Positions 7,407 to 15,177 of a stretch of DNA of 22,416 nucleotides are shown here, in pieces. Where the stretch lies: positions 1 through 22,416 of the forward strand of contig JBELMB010000075.1 of the NCBI GenBank assembly GCA_042088665.1. Reading direction: 5' to 3'. The notes below the pieces were generated by a model. That model was not told where the DNA came from, searched no databases, and worked only from the letters and a program-made list of their open reading frames with translations. Numbering within the stretch: the first letter of the stretch is position 1; each line of letters begins with the position of its first letter. Position numbers and translations under genes: made by a program. Source of the stretch: JBELMB01 sp042088665 (GTDB lineage: Bacteria > Pseudomonadota > Alphaproteobacteria > Rhodobacterales > Rhodobacteraceae).

Positions 7407-7508
7407 CCGGGGCTCGGTGGTCTGCCGACGCCCCGGGCAGCGACAGCCGCCGGGTGAACAAGGCCCCGACAATCCCGGGCCGACAGACGATTGGACAATG
7501 AGGATCCC

Positions 7509-8339
7509 ATGACCAAACCCTGCATCATCTGCGTCGCAATAACCGGTTCCGTGCCGCGCAAGGCGGACAACCCGGCGGTTCCGATTTCGATCGCGGAGCA
7601 GGTGGAAAGCACCCAGGCCGCCTTTGAGGCCGGGGCCAGCATCATGCATGCCCATGTGCGCCAAGAGGACGAGACGCCGACCTCCGACCCGGAGCGGTTT
7701 GCCCGGCTGGTTGAGGGCATCAAGGCGCATTGCCCGGGCATGATCATCCAGCTGTCGACGGGCGGACGTTCTGGCGCAGGGCAGGCCCGGGGCGGCATGT
7801 TGCCGTTGCGGCCCGACATGGCGTCGCTGTCCGTGGGGTCGAACAACTTCCCGACCCGCGTCTATGAGAACCCGCCGGATCTTGTGGGTTGGCTGGCGTC
7901 CGAGATGCGCACCTACGAGGTAAAGCCTGAGATCGAGGCATTTGACCTCAGCCACATCTTCAAGGCTGCGGAAATGAGCCGTGACGGACGTATTCCCGGG
8001 CAGCTTTACGTGCAGTTTGTCATGGGGGTGAAGAACGCCATGCCCTGCGACCGGCAGGTGTTCGATTTCTACATCGATACGGTCAAACGTCTCGCACCCG
8101 ATGCAGAATGGTGCGCGGCCGGGATCGGGCGGCATCAGATCGAGGTGAATGAGTGGTGCATCGCCGCGGGCGGACACACGCGGACCGGTCTGGAGGACAA
8201 TGTGCGCTGGGACAAGACCTCGCTTGCGCCGTCGAATGCAGCGCTGGTCTCTCGGGCGGTCGAACTGTGCGAGAAATACGAACGCCCCGTTGCGACCTTT
8301 GCGCAGGCGCGCGAGATGCTGGGTCTGCGCGCGGCTTAG
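7509..8339 (+). CDS. Beta-keto acid cleavage enzyme (BKACE, DUF849 family)
   Basis: This 276-residue cytoplasmic protein belongs to the Kce-like BKACE family, which condenses a beta-keto acid with acetyl-CoA and splits it into acetoacetate and an acyl-CoA. The Zn-binding pair His47 and His49 is seen in MHAHVR, and the third ligand is Glu229 in GLEDN. Other family features are AITGS near the N-terminus, QLSTGGR, GSNNFP and AAGIGRHQ, with a TIM-barrel length. The ATG at 7509 is preceded by GAGGA. Placed after pcaCHG, its natural substrate is plausibly beta-ketoadipate, giving succinyl-CoA and acetoacetate and bypassing PcaIJ and PcaF. The family assignment is firm; the substrate is inference from position and needs an assay. 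Its stop lies 7 bp from that of the convergent gene downstream. Confidence 0.88.
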   Translation: MTKPCIICVAITGSVPRKADNPAVPISIAEQVESTQAAFEAGASIMHAHVRQEDETPTSDPERFARLVEGIKAHCPGMIIQLSTGGRSGAGQARGGMLPLRPDMASLSVGSNNFPTRVYENPPDLVGWLASEMRTYEVKPEIEAFDLSHIFKAAEMSRDGRIPGQLYVQFVMGVKNAMPCDRQVFDFYIDTVKRLAPDAEWCAAGIGRHQIEVNEWCIAAGGHTRTGLEDNVRWDKTSLAPSNAALVSRAVELCEKYERPVATFAQAREMLGLRAA

Positions 8340-8346
8340 CGCAGGA

Positions 8347-8868
8347 TCACGAGAGGATCATGGCGCCGTGGCAGGTGCTTTGGACCTCTGGGACGGTCCC
8401 GGCCGGAGTCACCACGAAGGCTTTTTCCAGCAGGACTTCGCCGTCGAGCATCATCTGAAACAGCCAGGGCCCTTCGATCAGTTCGAAGGGCGCCTCGAAG
8501 CTGAACAGGTTCAGTGCGGAATCGTCTGGTGCCAGCCATGTGTCCCAGATTTCAACGGTTTGACCGCTGTCGCCCATGGGCGGGTGGGTGACCACGACGT
8601 CTACGGACATACCCGTCGCGCCATCGGTCATTTCGGCGCGGATGCCAAAGCTCAGCCCAAGTTCGGCGGGCACCCGGTCCGTGATCACGTCAATCTCTCT
8701 GGTTTGGTCGATCACGTTCAGAACGCCGGAGACGGTGCCCGGAGCGGTTCGTTGACCGTCCGGCGTGATCTCGCAGATCACACCATAGCCGCCAAGGGAG
8801 AGGATCCCGGTTTCGGCAAAGGCCGCCGGTGCTGAGAGCAGAAGAGAAATCAAGGCTGCGCGTGTCAT
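8347..8868 (-). CDS. Small exported protein, DUF3859-like
   Basis: The product has 173 residues with a clear signal peptide (MTRAALISLLLSAPAAFA, cleavage expected before ETG). The ATG at 8868 was chosen because the signal peptide starts there; the reading frame continues upstream but gives an Arg-rich, unlikely extension. The mature part is an all-beta-looking domain with GLSFGIRAE, WDTWLAP and FELIEGPWLFQM, which I recall as DUF3859-type proteins of Rhodobacteraceae. It is probably periplasmic. No enzymatic motif is visible and no function is known. The mature protein has two cysteines (in VICEIT and STCHG), which could form a disulfide. It is downstream of pckA but separated by a terminator, so it is likely transcribed on its own. 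Confidence 0.65.
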   Translation of the reverse strand: MTRAALISLLLSAPAAFAETGILSLGGYGVICEITPDGQRTAPGTVSGVLNVIDQTREIDVITDRVPAELGLSFGIRAEMTDGATGMSVDVVVTHPPMGDSGQTVEIWDTWLAPDDSALNLFSFEAPFELIEGPWLFQMMLDGEVLLEKAFVVTPAGTVPEVQSTCHGAMILS

Positions 8869-8961
8869 GCCCCGGATATAGGGTGAAAGCCGCAGTTCTG
8901 CACCTGTGAACCGACCCTTGTGGGCGGCACTCCGCCTGCGTGATGTTCCTTTGCGGATACG

Positions 8962-8992
8962 AAAAGGCCCCCCGCGTGGTGCAGGGGGCCTT
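8962..8992 (-). terminator. Rho-independent terminator of pckA
   Basis: AAGGCCCCC (8964-8972) pairs perfectly with GGGGGCCTT (8984-8992) around an 11-base loop. On the minus strand the hairpin runs into TTTT (A-run at 8962-8965). It starts 22 bp past the pckA stop codon. Confidence 0.88.
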
Positions 8993-9014
8993 GATCGTCT
9001 GAGTAGCGGAGGGA

Positions 9015-10613
9015 TCACCCCAGTGCGGCGGCCTTCACGTCTTCGTCGATGAAGGGCACATACTGTTCAAAGTTGTCCGCGAACATCTGCACCAGTTTGT
9101 TTGCCTGTGCGTCGTAGGCGGCCTTGTCATCCCATGTCTTGCGCGGGTCGAGCAGCATTTCCGGCACGCCTTCGACATGCGTCGGCACTTCGAATCCAAA
9201 GAAGGGGTCCTTGCGGAAGTTCGCGCCGTTCAGCGATCCGTCCAGCGCGGCGTGCAACAGCGCGCGTGTGGCCTTGATCGGCATCCGGGAGCCGGTGCCA
9301 TAGGCACCCCCGGTCCAGCCGGTGTTCACCAGCCAGCAGGTGGCACCGTGCTTGGCGATCTTCTCGCGCAGCAAGTTGCCATAAACCTCCGGGCGGCGCG
9401 GCATGAAGGGCGCGCCAAAGCAGGTGGAGAAGGTCGGCTCTGGTTCGGTCACACCGCGTTCGGTCCCGGCCACTTTGGCGGTGAAGCCCGACAAGAAGTG
9501 GTACATTGCCTGTGCCGGGGTCAGCCGGGCAATCGGAGGCAGCACGCCAAAGGCGTCACAGGTCAGCATGATGATGTTCTTGGGGTGGCCGCCCAACGAC
9601 GACTTCGACGCGTTGTCGATATAATCCAGCGGGTAGGCGCAGCGCATGTTGGCGGTCAGGCTGTCGTCTTCGAAATCGAGTTCGAAGGTCTCGGGATCGT
9701 AGACCATGTTCTCGATCACCGTGCCGAATTTCGACGTGGTGGCGTAGATTTCCGGCTCTGCTTCCGGCGACAGCTTGATCGTCTTGGCGTAGCAGCCGCC
9801 TTCGAAGTTGAACGTGCCGCGGTCAGACCAGCCGTGCTCGTCGTCACCGATCAGCACGCGCTCCGGATCGGCGGACAGGGTGGTCTTGCCAGTGCCTGAC
9901 AGGCCAAAGAACACCGCGGTGTCCACAGGATTGCCCTGGGCGTGGTTGGCAGAGCAATGCATGGCCATGATGCCCTTGCCCGGCAGGATGTAGTTCAGCA
10001 GCGTGAACACGCCCTTCTTGTTCTCGCCAGCGTATTCGGTGTTGCCGATCAGGATCAGCTTGCGCTCGAAGTTCAGCGCGATCACCGTCTCGGTCTGGCA
10101 GCCGTGCTTTTCAGGATCGGCCTTGAACGTCGGGCAGTTGATGATCGTGTAATCCGCGGTGAAGCTGTCGAGGTCCTCACGGTCGGGACGGCGCAGCATG
10201 TGGCGGATGAACAGGTTGTGCCAGGCCAGTTCCGACACCACGCGTACGTCGATGGCGGTGGTCGGGTCGGCGCCGCCGACGAGATCCTGAACAAAATATT
10301 CCTTGCCCTTCATATGGTCGAGCATGTCGACATACAGGCGGTCAAAGGCCTCCGGCGCCATCGACTGGTTGTTGTCCCACCAGATTTCGTCTTCGACCGA
10401 AGGTGTCCGGACCACGAACTTGTCCTTGGGCGAGCGTCCCGTGTATTTGCCGGTGGTCACGAGGAAGGCGCCACCCTTGCCAAGCGCGCCCTCACCCTTC
10501 TTGAGCGCGGCTTCGATCAGCGCGGGCTCCATGAGGTTGTAATAGACATCTCCGAGACCCTCGATCCCTTGATCTTCAAGCCGGAACTGCGGGTTCACCC
10601 GTCCAAATGTCAT
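9015..10613 (-). CDS. pckA: Phosphoenolpyruvate carboxykinase (ATP)
   Basis: This 532-residue protein is the usual length of the ATP-dependent family. It converts oxaloacetate and ATP to PEP and CO2, the entry to gluconeogenesis from TCA intermediates. Visible motifs are TGRSPKDKF (58-66), the kinase-1a P-loop GLSGTGKTTLS (237-247), the metal-binding kinase-2 IGDDEHGW (255-262) and EGGCYAK (271-277). The ATG at 10613 follows an AGGAG site. The gene is divergent from chvI across a 361-bp control region and ends at its own terminator. In Agrobacterium pckA is acid-induced through ChvG/ChvI, so regulation by the neighbouring two-component system is plausible here, though not shown by the sequence. 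Confidence 0.97.
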   Translation of the reverse strand: MTFGRVNPQFRLEDQGIEGLGDVYYNLMEPALIEAALKKGEGALGKGGAFLVTTGKYTGRSPKDKFVVRTPSVEDEIWWDNNQSMAPEAFDRLYVDMLDHMKGKEYFVQDLVGGADPTTAIDVRVVSELAWHNLFIRHMLRRPDREDLDSFTADYTIINCPTFKADPEKHGCQTETVIALNFERKLILIGNTEYAGENKKGVFTLLNYILPGKGIMAMHCSANHAQGNPVDTAVFFGLSGTGKTTLSADPERVLIGDDEHGWSDRGTFNFEGGCYAKTIKLSPEAEPEIYATTSKFGTVIENMVYDPETFELDFEDDSLTANMRCAYPLDYIDNASKSSLGGHPKNIIMLTCDAFGVLPPIARLTPAQAMYHFLSGFTAKVAGTERGVTEPEPTFSTCFGAPFMPRRPEVYGNLLREKIAKHGATCWLVNTGWTGGAYGTGSRMPIKATRALLHAALDGSLNGANFRKDPFFGFEVPTHVEGVPEMLLDPRKTWDDKAAYDAQANKLVQMFADNFEQYVPFIDEDVKAAALG

Positions 10614-10974
10614 ATGCCTTGCTCCTGTAGCAGCGCTGTATTCAACTGATTTTCGGCGCCAGAGACGCCGGACTAAGGTCCTTTAACACGACGGTTTTCA
10701 ACATGAACAGGACGCAAATGCGCAGTTTGCGCTACCACTCAAGAGGTTAGCGATACCATGGTTGGGCCCGGCGGATGACTGCCCAAAGCTGCGACAGGAC
10801 AGGCGTAATCCTTCCCAAAAGCAGTGAGACATTTTAGCCATTCCTTTGCCAAATTCGTGTCACATCGGTTGCGCAGGGGTTTGTGATTCGCGGTTAGGGA
10901 TTGCCGGAAAGGGGAAAATCATTGATACTGGGGAAAAAAATACGGGTAAACAGAGCAGTTATAAGGACAATACC
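10614..10974. promoter_or_regulatory. pckA-chvI divergent control region (361 bp, no gene)
   Basis: No supportable coding region lies here. On the pckA side, the minus strand has a TTGAAA candidate -35 near 10700, a small inverted repeat in the presumed leader (CGGCG at 10654-10658 with CGCCG at 10666-10670), and an AGGAG ribosome site. A perfect dyad CGCAAA-N7-TTTGCG spans 10713-10731, where a pckA regulator could bind. On the chvI side GGGGAAAA occurs twice (10911-10918 and 10930-10937), and AAGGA at 10963-10967 is the chvI ribosome site. Promoter boxes are too weak to assign firmly. Confidence 0.5.
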
Positions 10975-11676
10975 ATGTCAAAGATCGCCCTAGTGGACGA
11001 TGACAGGAATATCCTGACATCGGTTTCCATGACTCTTGAGGCCGAAGGTTTCGAGGTAGAGACGTACAACGATGGACAGGCCGCGTTGGACGCATTCAAC
11101 AAGAAAATGCCCGATATGGCCGTGTTCGACATCAAGATGCCGCGCATGGACGGGATGGATCTGTTGCAGCGTGTGCGCCAGAAATCCAAGATGCCGGTGA
11201 TCTTTCTCACGTCCAAGGATGATGAGATCGACGAGGTGCTGGGCTTGCGCATGGGGGCAGACGACTACGTCAAGAAACCCTTCAGCCAGCGTCTTTTGGT
11301 GGAACGGATCCGCGCGCTCTTGCGTCGCCAAGAGGCCGTGGCCGGTGATGTCGTCGGTGAGACCGAAGAAACCAAGCTGATGACCCGTGGTTCCCTGACC
11401 ATGGATCCGCTGCGCCATGCCGTGACGTGGAAAGGGCTGGATGTCTCCCTGACCGTGACCGAGTTCCTGCTGTTGCAGGCCCTCGCGCAGCGTCCCGGCT
11501 TCGTGAAATCGCGCGACCAGCTCATGGACGTGGCCTATGACGATCAGGTCTACGTGGATGACCGCACGATCGACAGCCACATCAAGCGTCTGCGCAAGAA
11601 GATGCGCACGGTTGATCAGGAGTTCTCCGCCATCGAAACGCTCTATGGTATCGGCTACCGGTACAACGAAGAGTAA
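10975..11676 (+). CDS. chvI: Response regulator ChvI
   Basis: This 233-residue OmpR-type response regulator has a receiver domain (residues 1-118) with Asp8/Asp9, phospho-acceptor Asp52 (VFDIKMP), Thr79 and Lys101 (YVKKPF). The C-terminal winged-helix domain (about 135-230) contains LTVTEFLLLQALAQRPG and DRTIDSHIKRLRKK. With ChvG it forms the alphaproteobacterial system that controls envelope, exopolysaccharide, acid and pckA responses in rhizobia and Agrobacterium. The ATG at 10975 has an AAGGA site 7 bp upstream and the family start MSKIALVDDD; in-frame codons further upstream are not supported. It is followed by chvG after 3 bp, so the two are co-transcribed. Confidence 0.95.
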   Translation: MSKIALVDDDRNILTSVSMTLEAEGFEVETYNDGQAALDAFNKKMPDMAVFDIKMPRMDGMDLLQRVRQKSKMPVIFLTSKDDEIDEVLGLRMGADDYVKKPFSQRLLVERIRALLRRQEAVAGDVVGETEETKLMTRGSLTMDPLRHAVTWKGLDVSLTVTEFLLLQALAQRPGFVKSRDQLMDVAYDDQVYVDDRTIDSHIKRLRKKMRTVDQEFSAIETLYGIGYRYNEE

Positions 11677-11679
11677 CTG

Positions 11680-13395
11680 ATGGCCTTGGCCGAACGGATC
11701 CCGATGGCAGACGATGACACGCGTCGCGATGCCGATGTTGTGCTGGGCGACGATTGGGTCGCTCCGGACAGCACGGTAGAGAAAGAATTGCGCGACACGC
11801 GTGCGCAACGCGGGATCTTCACGCTCAACCGGTCTCCGCTGACGCGGAAGATCATCACGTTCAACCTGATCGCGCTCAACGTCCTTGTGGCGGGGGTGCT
11901 CTGGTTGAACTCGTCCCGCGATACCCTGGCTGTTCAGCGCATCAACGCGCTGCAGGCAGAGGTGGAACTCATCGCCGATGGGTTCGAAATGCAGATGGCC
12001 GTGGCGGACGCGCCCTCGCTGGGCAGCGCGGACGGTGTGGATGTCGCAGACACACTGGCGCAACTGGACCTGCGGGCCGACACTCAGGTCATGGTCTTCG
12101 ACAGCGGGACGTTTCTCGTGGGGGAGGCCGCGGGCACCATGCGCCCGGTCATTCCCGCGCGTGCGGAAGACGAGAGCGCACCGCCAATCTCGAACTTCCT
12201 GAACTCCGCCTGGGAGGCGCTGGCCGGACTGTTCCCGATGCTGTCCAAAGAAGATGACATGGTCCTCGAGGACCGTCTGCGCCGCGCCATCGAGGCAGGA
12301 GATCCCTCGGAAACCCGCATCGTGTCGGGGGGCGGGAGCGGGGACACCGTGTTCTTTGCGCTGTCTCCGATCGAGCATGACGGGCTGATCATGGGCACCA
12401 TCGCGTTGGCGTCCTCGGAAACGGGGATTGATGCCGCCGTGCGCTCGGAGCGGGAGCGGGTGCTGCAGATGTTCATCATCGCCACGCTCGTGTCCATCGG
12501 CCTCAGTCTGGTGCTGGCTTCGACCATCGCCAACCCGATCTCCGATCTGGCCGATGCTGCAGAGATCGGTCGCGATCGCGACCGAAAGCAAAAGACCACC
12601 GGCCGCATCCGTATTCCCGACCTGACCGCACGCCCGGATGAGATCGGTCGCCTGTCAGGCGCCCTGCGCGGCATGGTTTCGGCCCTGTACGACCGGATCG
12701 ATAGCAACGAGCAGTTCGCCGCCGATGTGGCGCATGAGATCAAGAACCCGCTGGCCAGCTTGCGCTCTGCCGTGGGGTCGCTGCGGATGGTCAAGAAAGA
12801 GGATCACCGGCAAAAGCTGCTGGATGTGATCGAACACGATGTGCGGCGTCTGGATCGTCTGGTCAGCGACATTTCGAACGCTTCGCGGCTGGATTCTGAA
12901 CTGGTCAAGGAAGACGAGCAGGAGTTCGACTTGCTCACAATGTTGGGCAACCTTGGGGAATTCCTCGGTCAGGATGCCCAGACCAAGGGCATCGAATTCA
13001 TTACGGATCTGCCCAAACGCCCGATCTCCATCCAGGGGTTGGAGCCGCGGCTGGCGCAGGTCTTTGTCAACCTGATCACCAACGCGATTTCGTTTTGCGA
13101 GGATGGTGATGCGATCCGCGTCTGGGCACGTCGTCGCGACAACCGCGTTCTCGTGGTGGTCGAGGATACCGGGCCGGGCATTCCCGAAGAGGCGTTGCAG
13201 AAGATCTTCAAACGCTTCTACACATCCCGGCCACAGTCCGACTTTGGCAACAACTCCGGCCTTGGGCTGGCGATTTCAAAGCAGATCATCGAGGCCCATG
13301 GCGGCGTGATCTGGGCGGAAAACATTCGCCCCACCGAGGCTGACGTGACCTCCGAGCCGCTGGGCGCACGTTTCGTTGTGGGCCTGCCAATCTGA
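11680..13395 (+). CDS. chvG: Sensor histidine kinase ChvG
   Basis: This 571-residue inner-membrane sensor kinase has a cytoplasmic N-terminus (1-56), TM1 at about 57-77, a periplasmic sensor of about 185 residues, TM2 at about 263-283, and a HAMP segment to about 340. The dimerisation domain holds the phosphorylated His352 (DVAHEIKNPLASL). An HATPase domain follows with an N-box around NLITNAISF (464-472), G1 in EDTGPGIP (495-502) and G2 in NNSGLGLAIS (524-533). It phosphorylates ChvI. In rhizobia the periplasmic part is inhibited by ExoR; no exoR is in this window. The ribosome site is weak (GAAGAG) and translation may be coupled to chvI; the in-frame ATG at 11704 is an alternative start. 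Confidence 0.95.
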   Translation: MALAERIPMADDDTRRDADVVLGDDWVAPDSTVEKELRDTRAQRGIFTLNRSPLTRKIITFNLIALNVLVAGVLWLNSSRDTLAVQRINALQAEVELIADGFEMQMAVADAPSLGSADGVDVADTLAQLDLRADTQVMVFDSGTFLVGEAAGTMRPVIPARAEDESAPPISNFLNSAWEALAGLFPMLSKEDDMVLEDRLRRAIEAGDPSETRIVSGGGSGDTVFFALSPIEHDGLIMGTIALASSETGIDAAVRSERERVLQMFIIATLVSIGLSLVLASTIANPISDLADAAEIGRDRDRKQKTTGRIRIPDLTARPDEIGRLSGALRGMVSALYDRIDSNEQFAADVAHEIKNPLASLRSAVGSLRMVKKEDHRQKLLDVIEHDVRRLDRLVSDISNASRLDSELVKEDEQEFDLLTMLGNLGEFLGQDAQTKGIEFITDLPKRPISIQGLEPRLAQVFVNLITNAISFCEDGDAIRVWARRRDNRVLVVVEDTGPGIPEEALQKIFKRFYTSRPQSDFGNNSGLGLAISKQIIEAHGGVIWAENIRPTEADVTSEPLGARFVVGLPI

Positions 13396-13405
13396 GCGAG
13401 GTGTC

Positions 13406-13819
13406 ATGAACGTGCTGATGCACGCCACCGCGGTCGCCTTCGAAGGACGCGGGCTGTTGATCTGTGGCGCTTCGGGGCGCGGCAAGTCGGGCCTTGCGCT
13501 GGAATTGATGAGCCGGGGCGCGACTCTTGTCGCCGATGACCAGACGGCCTTGACCCGCGAGGGCGCTGCGGTCCGCATGAGCAGTCCAGAGGCGATTTCC
13601 GGCCTGATCGAGGCGCGCGGCATCGGCGTCTTGCGGGCGACCAGCGCGCCTTCTGTCTTGTCGGCGGTGCTTGATCTGGACATCAAGGAAACCCAAAGAT
13701 TGCCGCCTCTGCGGCAAAGGGTCCTGCTGGGATGCCGGGTTCCATTGCTTCACAATTGCACCAACCCCTATTTTCCTGCGGCCTTGCTGCAATATCTAAG
13801 GGCTGGACGTGAGAGTTGA
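13406..13819 (+). CDS. hprK: Short HPr kinase/phosphorylase
   Basis: This 137-residue protein is the alphaproteobacterial short form, consisting only of the C-terminal kinase domain of HprK (about 310 residues in Firmicutes). It has a P-loop GASGRGKS (21-28), the VADD segment (43-46) and the family signature IEARGIGVL (68-76), then PPLRQRVLLGC leading to the C-terminal helix. It phosphorylates, and may dephosphorylate, HPr on a serine; the substrate HPr with its Ser49 is encoded in the same cluster. The ATG at 13406 follows GCGAGG, 10 bp after chvG. Position beside ChvG/ChvI is characteristic and suggests coordinated control of carbon flow and envelope state. Confidence 0.93.
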   Translation: MNVLMHATAVAFEGRGLLICGASGRGKSGLALELMSRGATLVADDQTALTREGAAVRMSSPEAISGLIEARGIGVLRATSAPSVLSAVLDLDIKETQRLPPLRQRVLLGCRVPLLHNCTNPYFPAALLQYLRAGRES

Positions 13820-13820
13820 G

Positions 13821-14750
13821 ATGTCAGAACCCGACCGCAGCAAAGCCCGGATAGTATTGGTCACCGGCCCCTCGGGCGCGGGGCGGTCAACGGCTGTCAA
13901 CGTGCTCGAGGATCTCGGGTTCGAGACAATTGACAACATTCCCCTGTCGTTCATTCCGCGCCTGCTGGCGAGTGACACGCCCCTGCCGCGCCCGCTTGCG
14001 CTGGGCATGGACGCGCGCAACCGCGATTTTAGCGTAGAAGGCTTGCTGGAATTGCGCGACACGCTGGCTGCGCGGGCGGATGTGGCGGTGGATCTCTTTT
14101 ATCTCGATTGCAGTGCCGAAGTGCTGATGCGCCGCTATTCCGAAACCCGGCGGCGCCACCCGCTGGCCCCCGACGAATCCGCGGCGCAGGGCATCCAGCG
14201 CGAATTGGCGCTTCTGGCGGAGATGCGGCCGCGCGCGGACATCCTGATCGACACCTCCGAGCTGACGGTGCACGATTTGCGGGCCGAGATGGAAAGCTGG
14301 TTCAGTGACGCCTCCGTTCAGGGCATGGCGGTCTCCGTGCAGAGTTTTTCCTACAAGCGCGGGCTGCCTCAGGGACTCGATCTGGTGCTGGATTGCCGGT
14401 TTTTGCGCAATCCGCACTGGCAGCCCGACCTGCGCCCCTGCACCGGGCTCGATCCGGGTGTTGCGGAGTTTGTGGCGCAGGACCCGCGCTACGCGGCGTT
14501 TCACGAGAAAGTCGAGGATCTGGTCCTGCTGCTGCTGCCGGCCTGTGTCGAAGAAGGCAAGGCGCATTTCACCATCGGGTTCGGCTGCACCGGGGGCAAA
14601 CACCGCTCTGTTGCGATGACAGAAAGTATCGCTGGTGCTCTTGAACGTGAAGGCTGGCGCGTGTCTATTCGCCACCGTGAGCTTGAACGCCGCGGCGCGG
14701 CATTGGCGTCGACGGGCCGGCCCGTGCCGGGAGAAAGGATCGATCTGTGA
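13821..14750 (+). CDS. rapZ: RapZ-family nucleotide-binding protein
   Basis: This 309-residue protein (family about 285-300) has an N-terminal P-loop domain (GPSGAGRST at 16-24, then GFETIDNIP and the LALGMDARNRDF segment) and a C-terminal domain with SFSYKRGLP and GCTGGKHRSV, which form the RapZ ligand-binding domain. In Escherichia coli RapZ delivers the GlmZ small RNA to RNase E and so tunes glucosamine-6-phosphate synthase; GlmZ is not known in alphaproteobacteria, so the target here is unknown. The C-terminus has RELERR, similar to the basic RNA-binding end, plus a 17-residue extension. I chose ATG 13821; a GTG at 13809 with AAGGGCTGG upstream is possible and would overlap hprK. It overlaps the next gene by 4 bp. 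Confidence 0.92.
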   Translation: MSEPDRSKARIVLVTGPSGAGRSTAVNVLEDLGFETIDNIPLSFIPRLLASDTPLPRPLALGMDARNRDFSVEGLLELRDTLAARADVAVDLFYLDCSAEVLMRRYSETRRRHPLAPDESAAQGIQRELALLAEMRPRADILIDTSELTVHDLRAEMESWFSDASVQGMAVSVQSFSYKRGLPQGLDLVLDCRFLRNPHWQPDLRPCTGLDPGVAEFVAQDPRYAAFHEKVEDLVLLLLPACVEEGKAHFTIGFGCTGGKHRSVAMTESIAGALEREGWRVSIRHRELERRGAALASTGRPVPGERIDL

Positions 14751-15145
14751 TCGGTATCGTGATCGTTGCACATGGGGGATTGGCCCGCGAGTATCTCGCC
14801 GCGGTCGAGCATGTGATGGGCGCGCAGAACGGTATGACGGCGATTTCCATCGAGGCGGATTGCGACCGGACCCGCAAGGAGGCAGAGATCTGCGCTGCCG
14901 CGGACAGGGTCGACACGGGGCAGGGCGTGGTGGTGGTGACGGATATGTTTGGTGGCTCGCCGTCAAACCTGTCGCTCAACGCCTGTCGTCCGGAAGACCG
15001 GCGGATCATCTACGGTGCGAACCTGCCGATGCTGATCAAGCTGGCCAAGAGCCGTAATCTTGCTGTGTCGGAAGCGGTCAAGCGCGCGCTGGTTGCCGGG
15101 CGGAAGTATATTGACAGCCAGAACATTACGGCCGATCCCTCCTAG
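14747..15145 (+). CDS. PTS EIIA component, mannose family
   Basis: This 132-residue protein is a single EIIA(Man)-type domain. The phosphorylated residue is His9 in IVAHGG, followed by MTAISIEAD, VVVVTDMFGGSPSN and YGANLPMLIKL, all typical. It would receive phosphate from HPr-His18. No EIIB, EIIC or EIID component is present in the window, so the domain is probably regulatory rather than part of a sugar permease, as is usual in alphaproteobacteria. The start is GTG at 14747, 8 bp after AGAAAGGA, overlapping the rapZ stop (GTGA). The cluster also holds HprK and HPr; enzyme I is not seen and must lie elsewhere. Confidence 0.93.
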   Translation: MIGIVIVAHGGLAREYLAAVEHVMGAQNGMTAISIEADCDRTRKEAEICAAADRVDTGQGVVVVTDMFGGSPSNLSLNACRPEDRRIIYGANLPMLIKLAKSRNLAVSEAVKRALVAGRKYIDSQNITADPS

Positions 15146-15177
15146 ATCTTTGCAACCATCCGGGACACCTGCCACCC

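Noticed and set aside
6680..7846. A 388-codon minus-strand frame over pcaG and the BKACE start
   Set aside because: It crosses a terminator and two well-supported plus-strand genes and has no recognisable domain.
10846..10974. In-frame upstream start extending ChvI by 43 residues
   Set aside because: The extension does not resemble a receiver domain, and AAGGA sits at the right distance from the ATG at 10975 where the family begins.
10990..12591. A 533-codon minus-strand reading frame over chvI and chvG
   Set aside because: It is antisense to two well-recognised genes, low in complexity and explained by high G+C codon bias.
14772..14785. GGGGGATT inside the EIIA gene as a third repeat copy
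   Set aside because: Only the 8-base core matches; the CTCCCTACCGCCC part and the A-rich end are missing.
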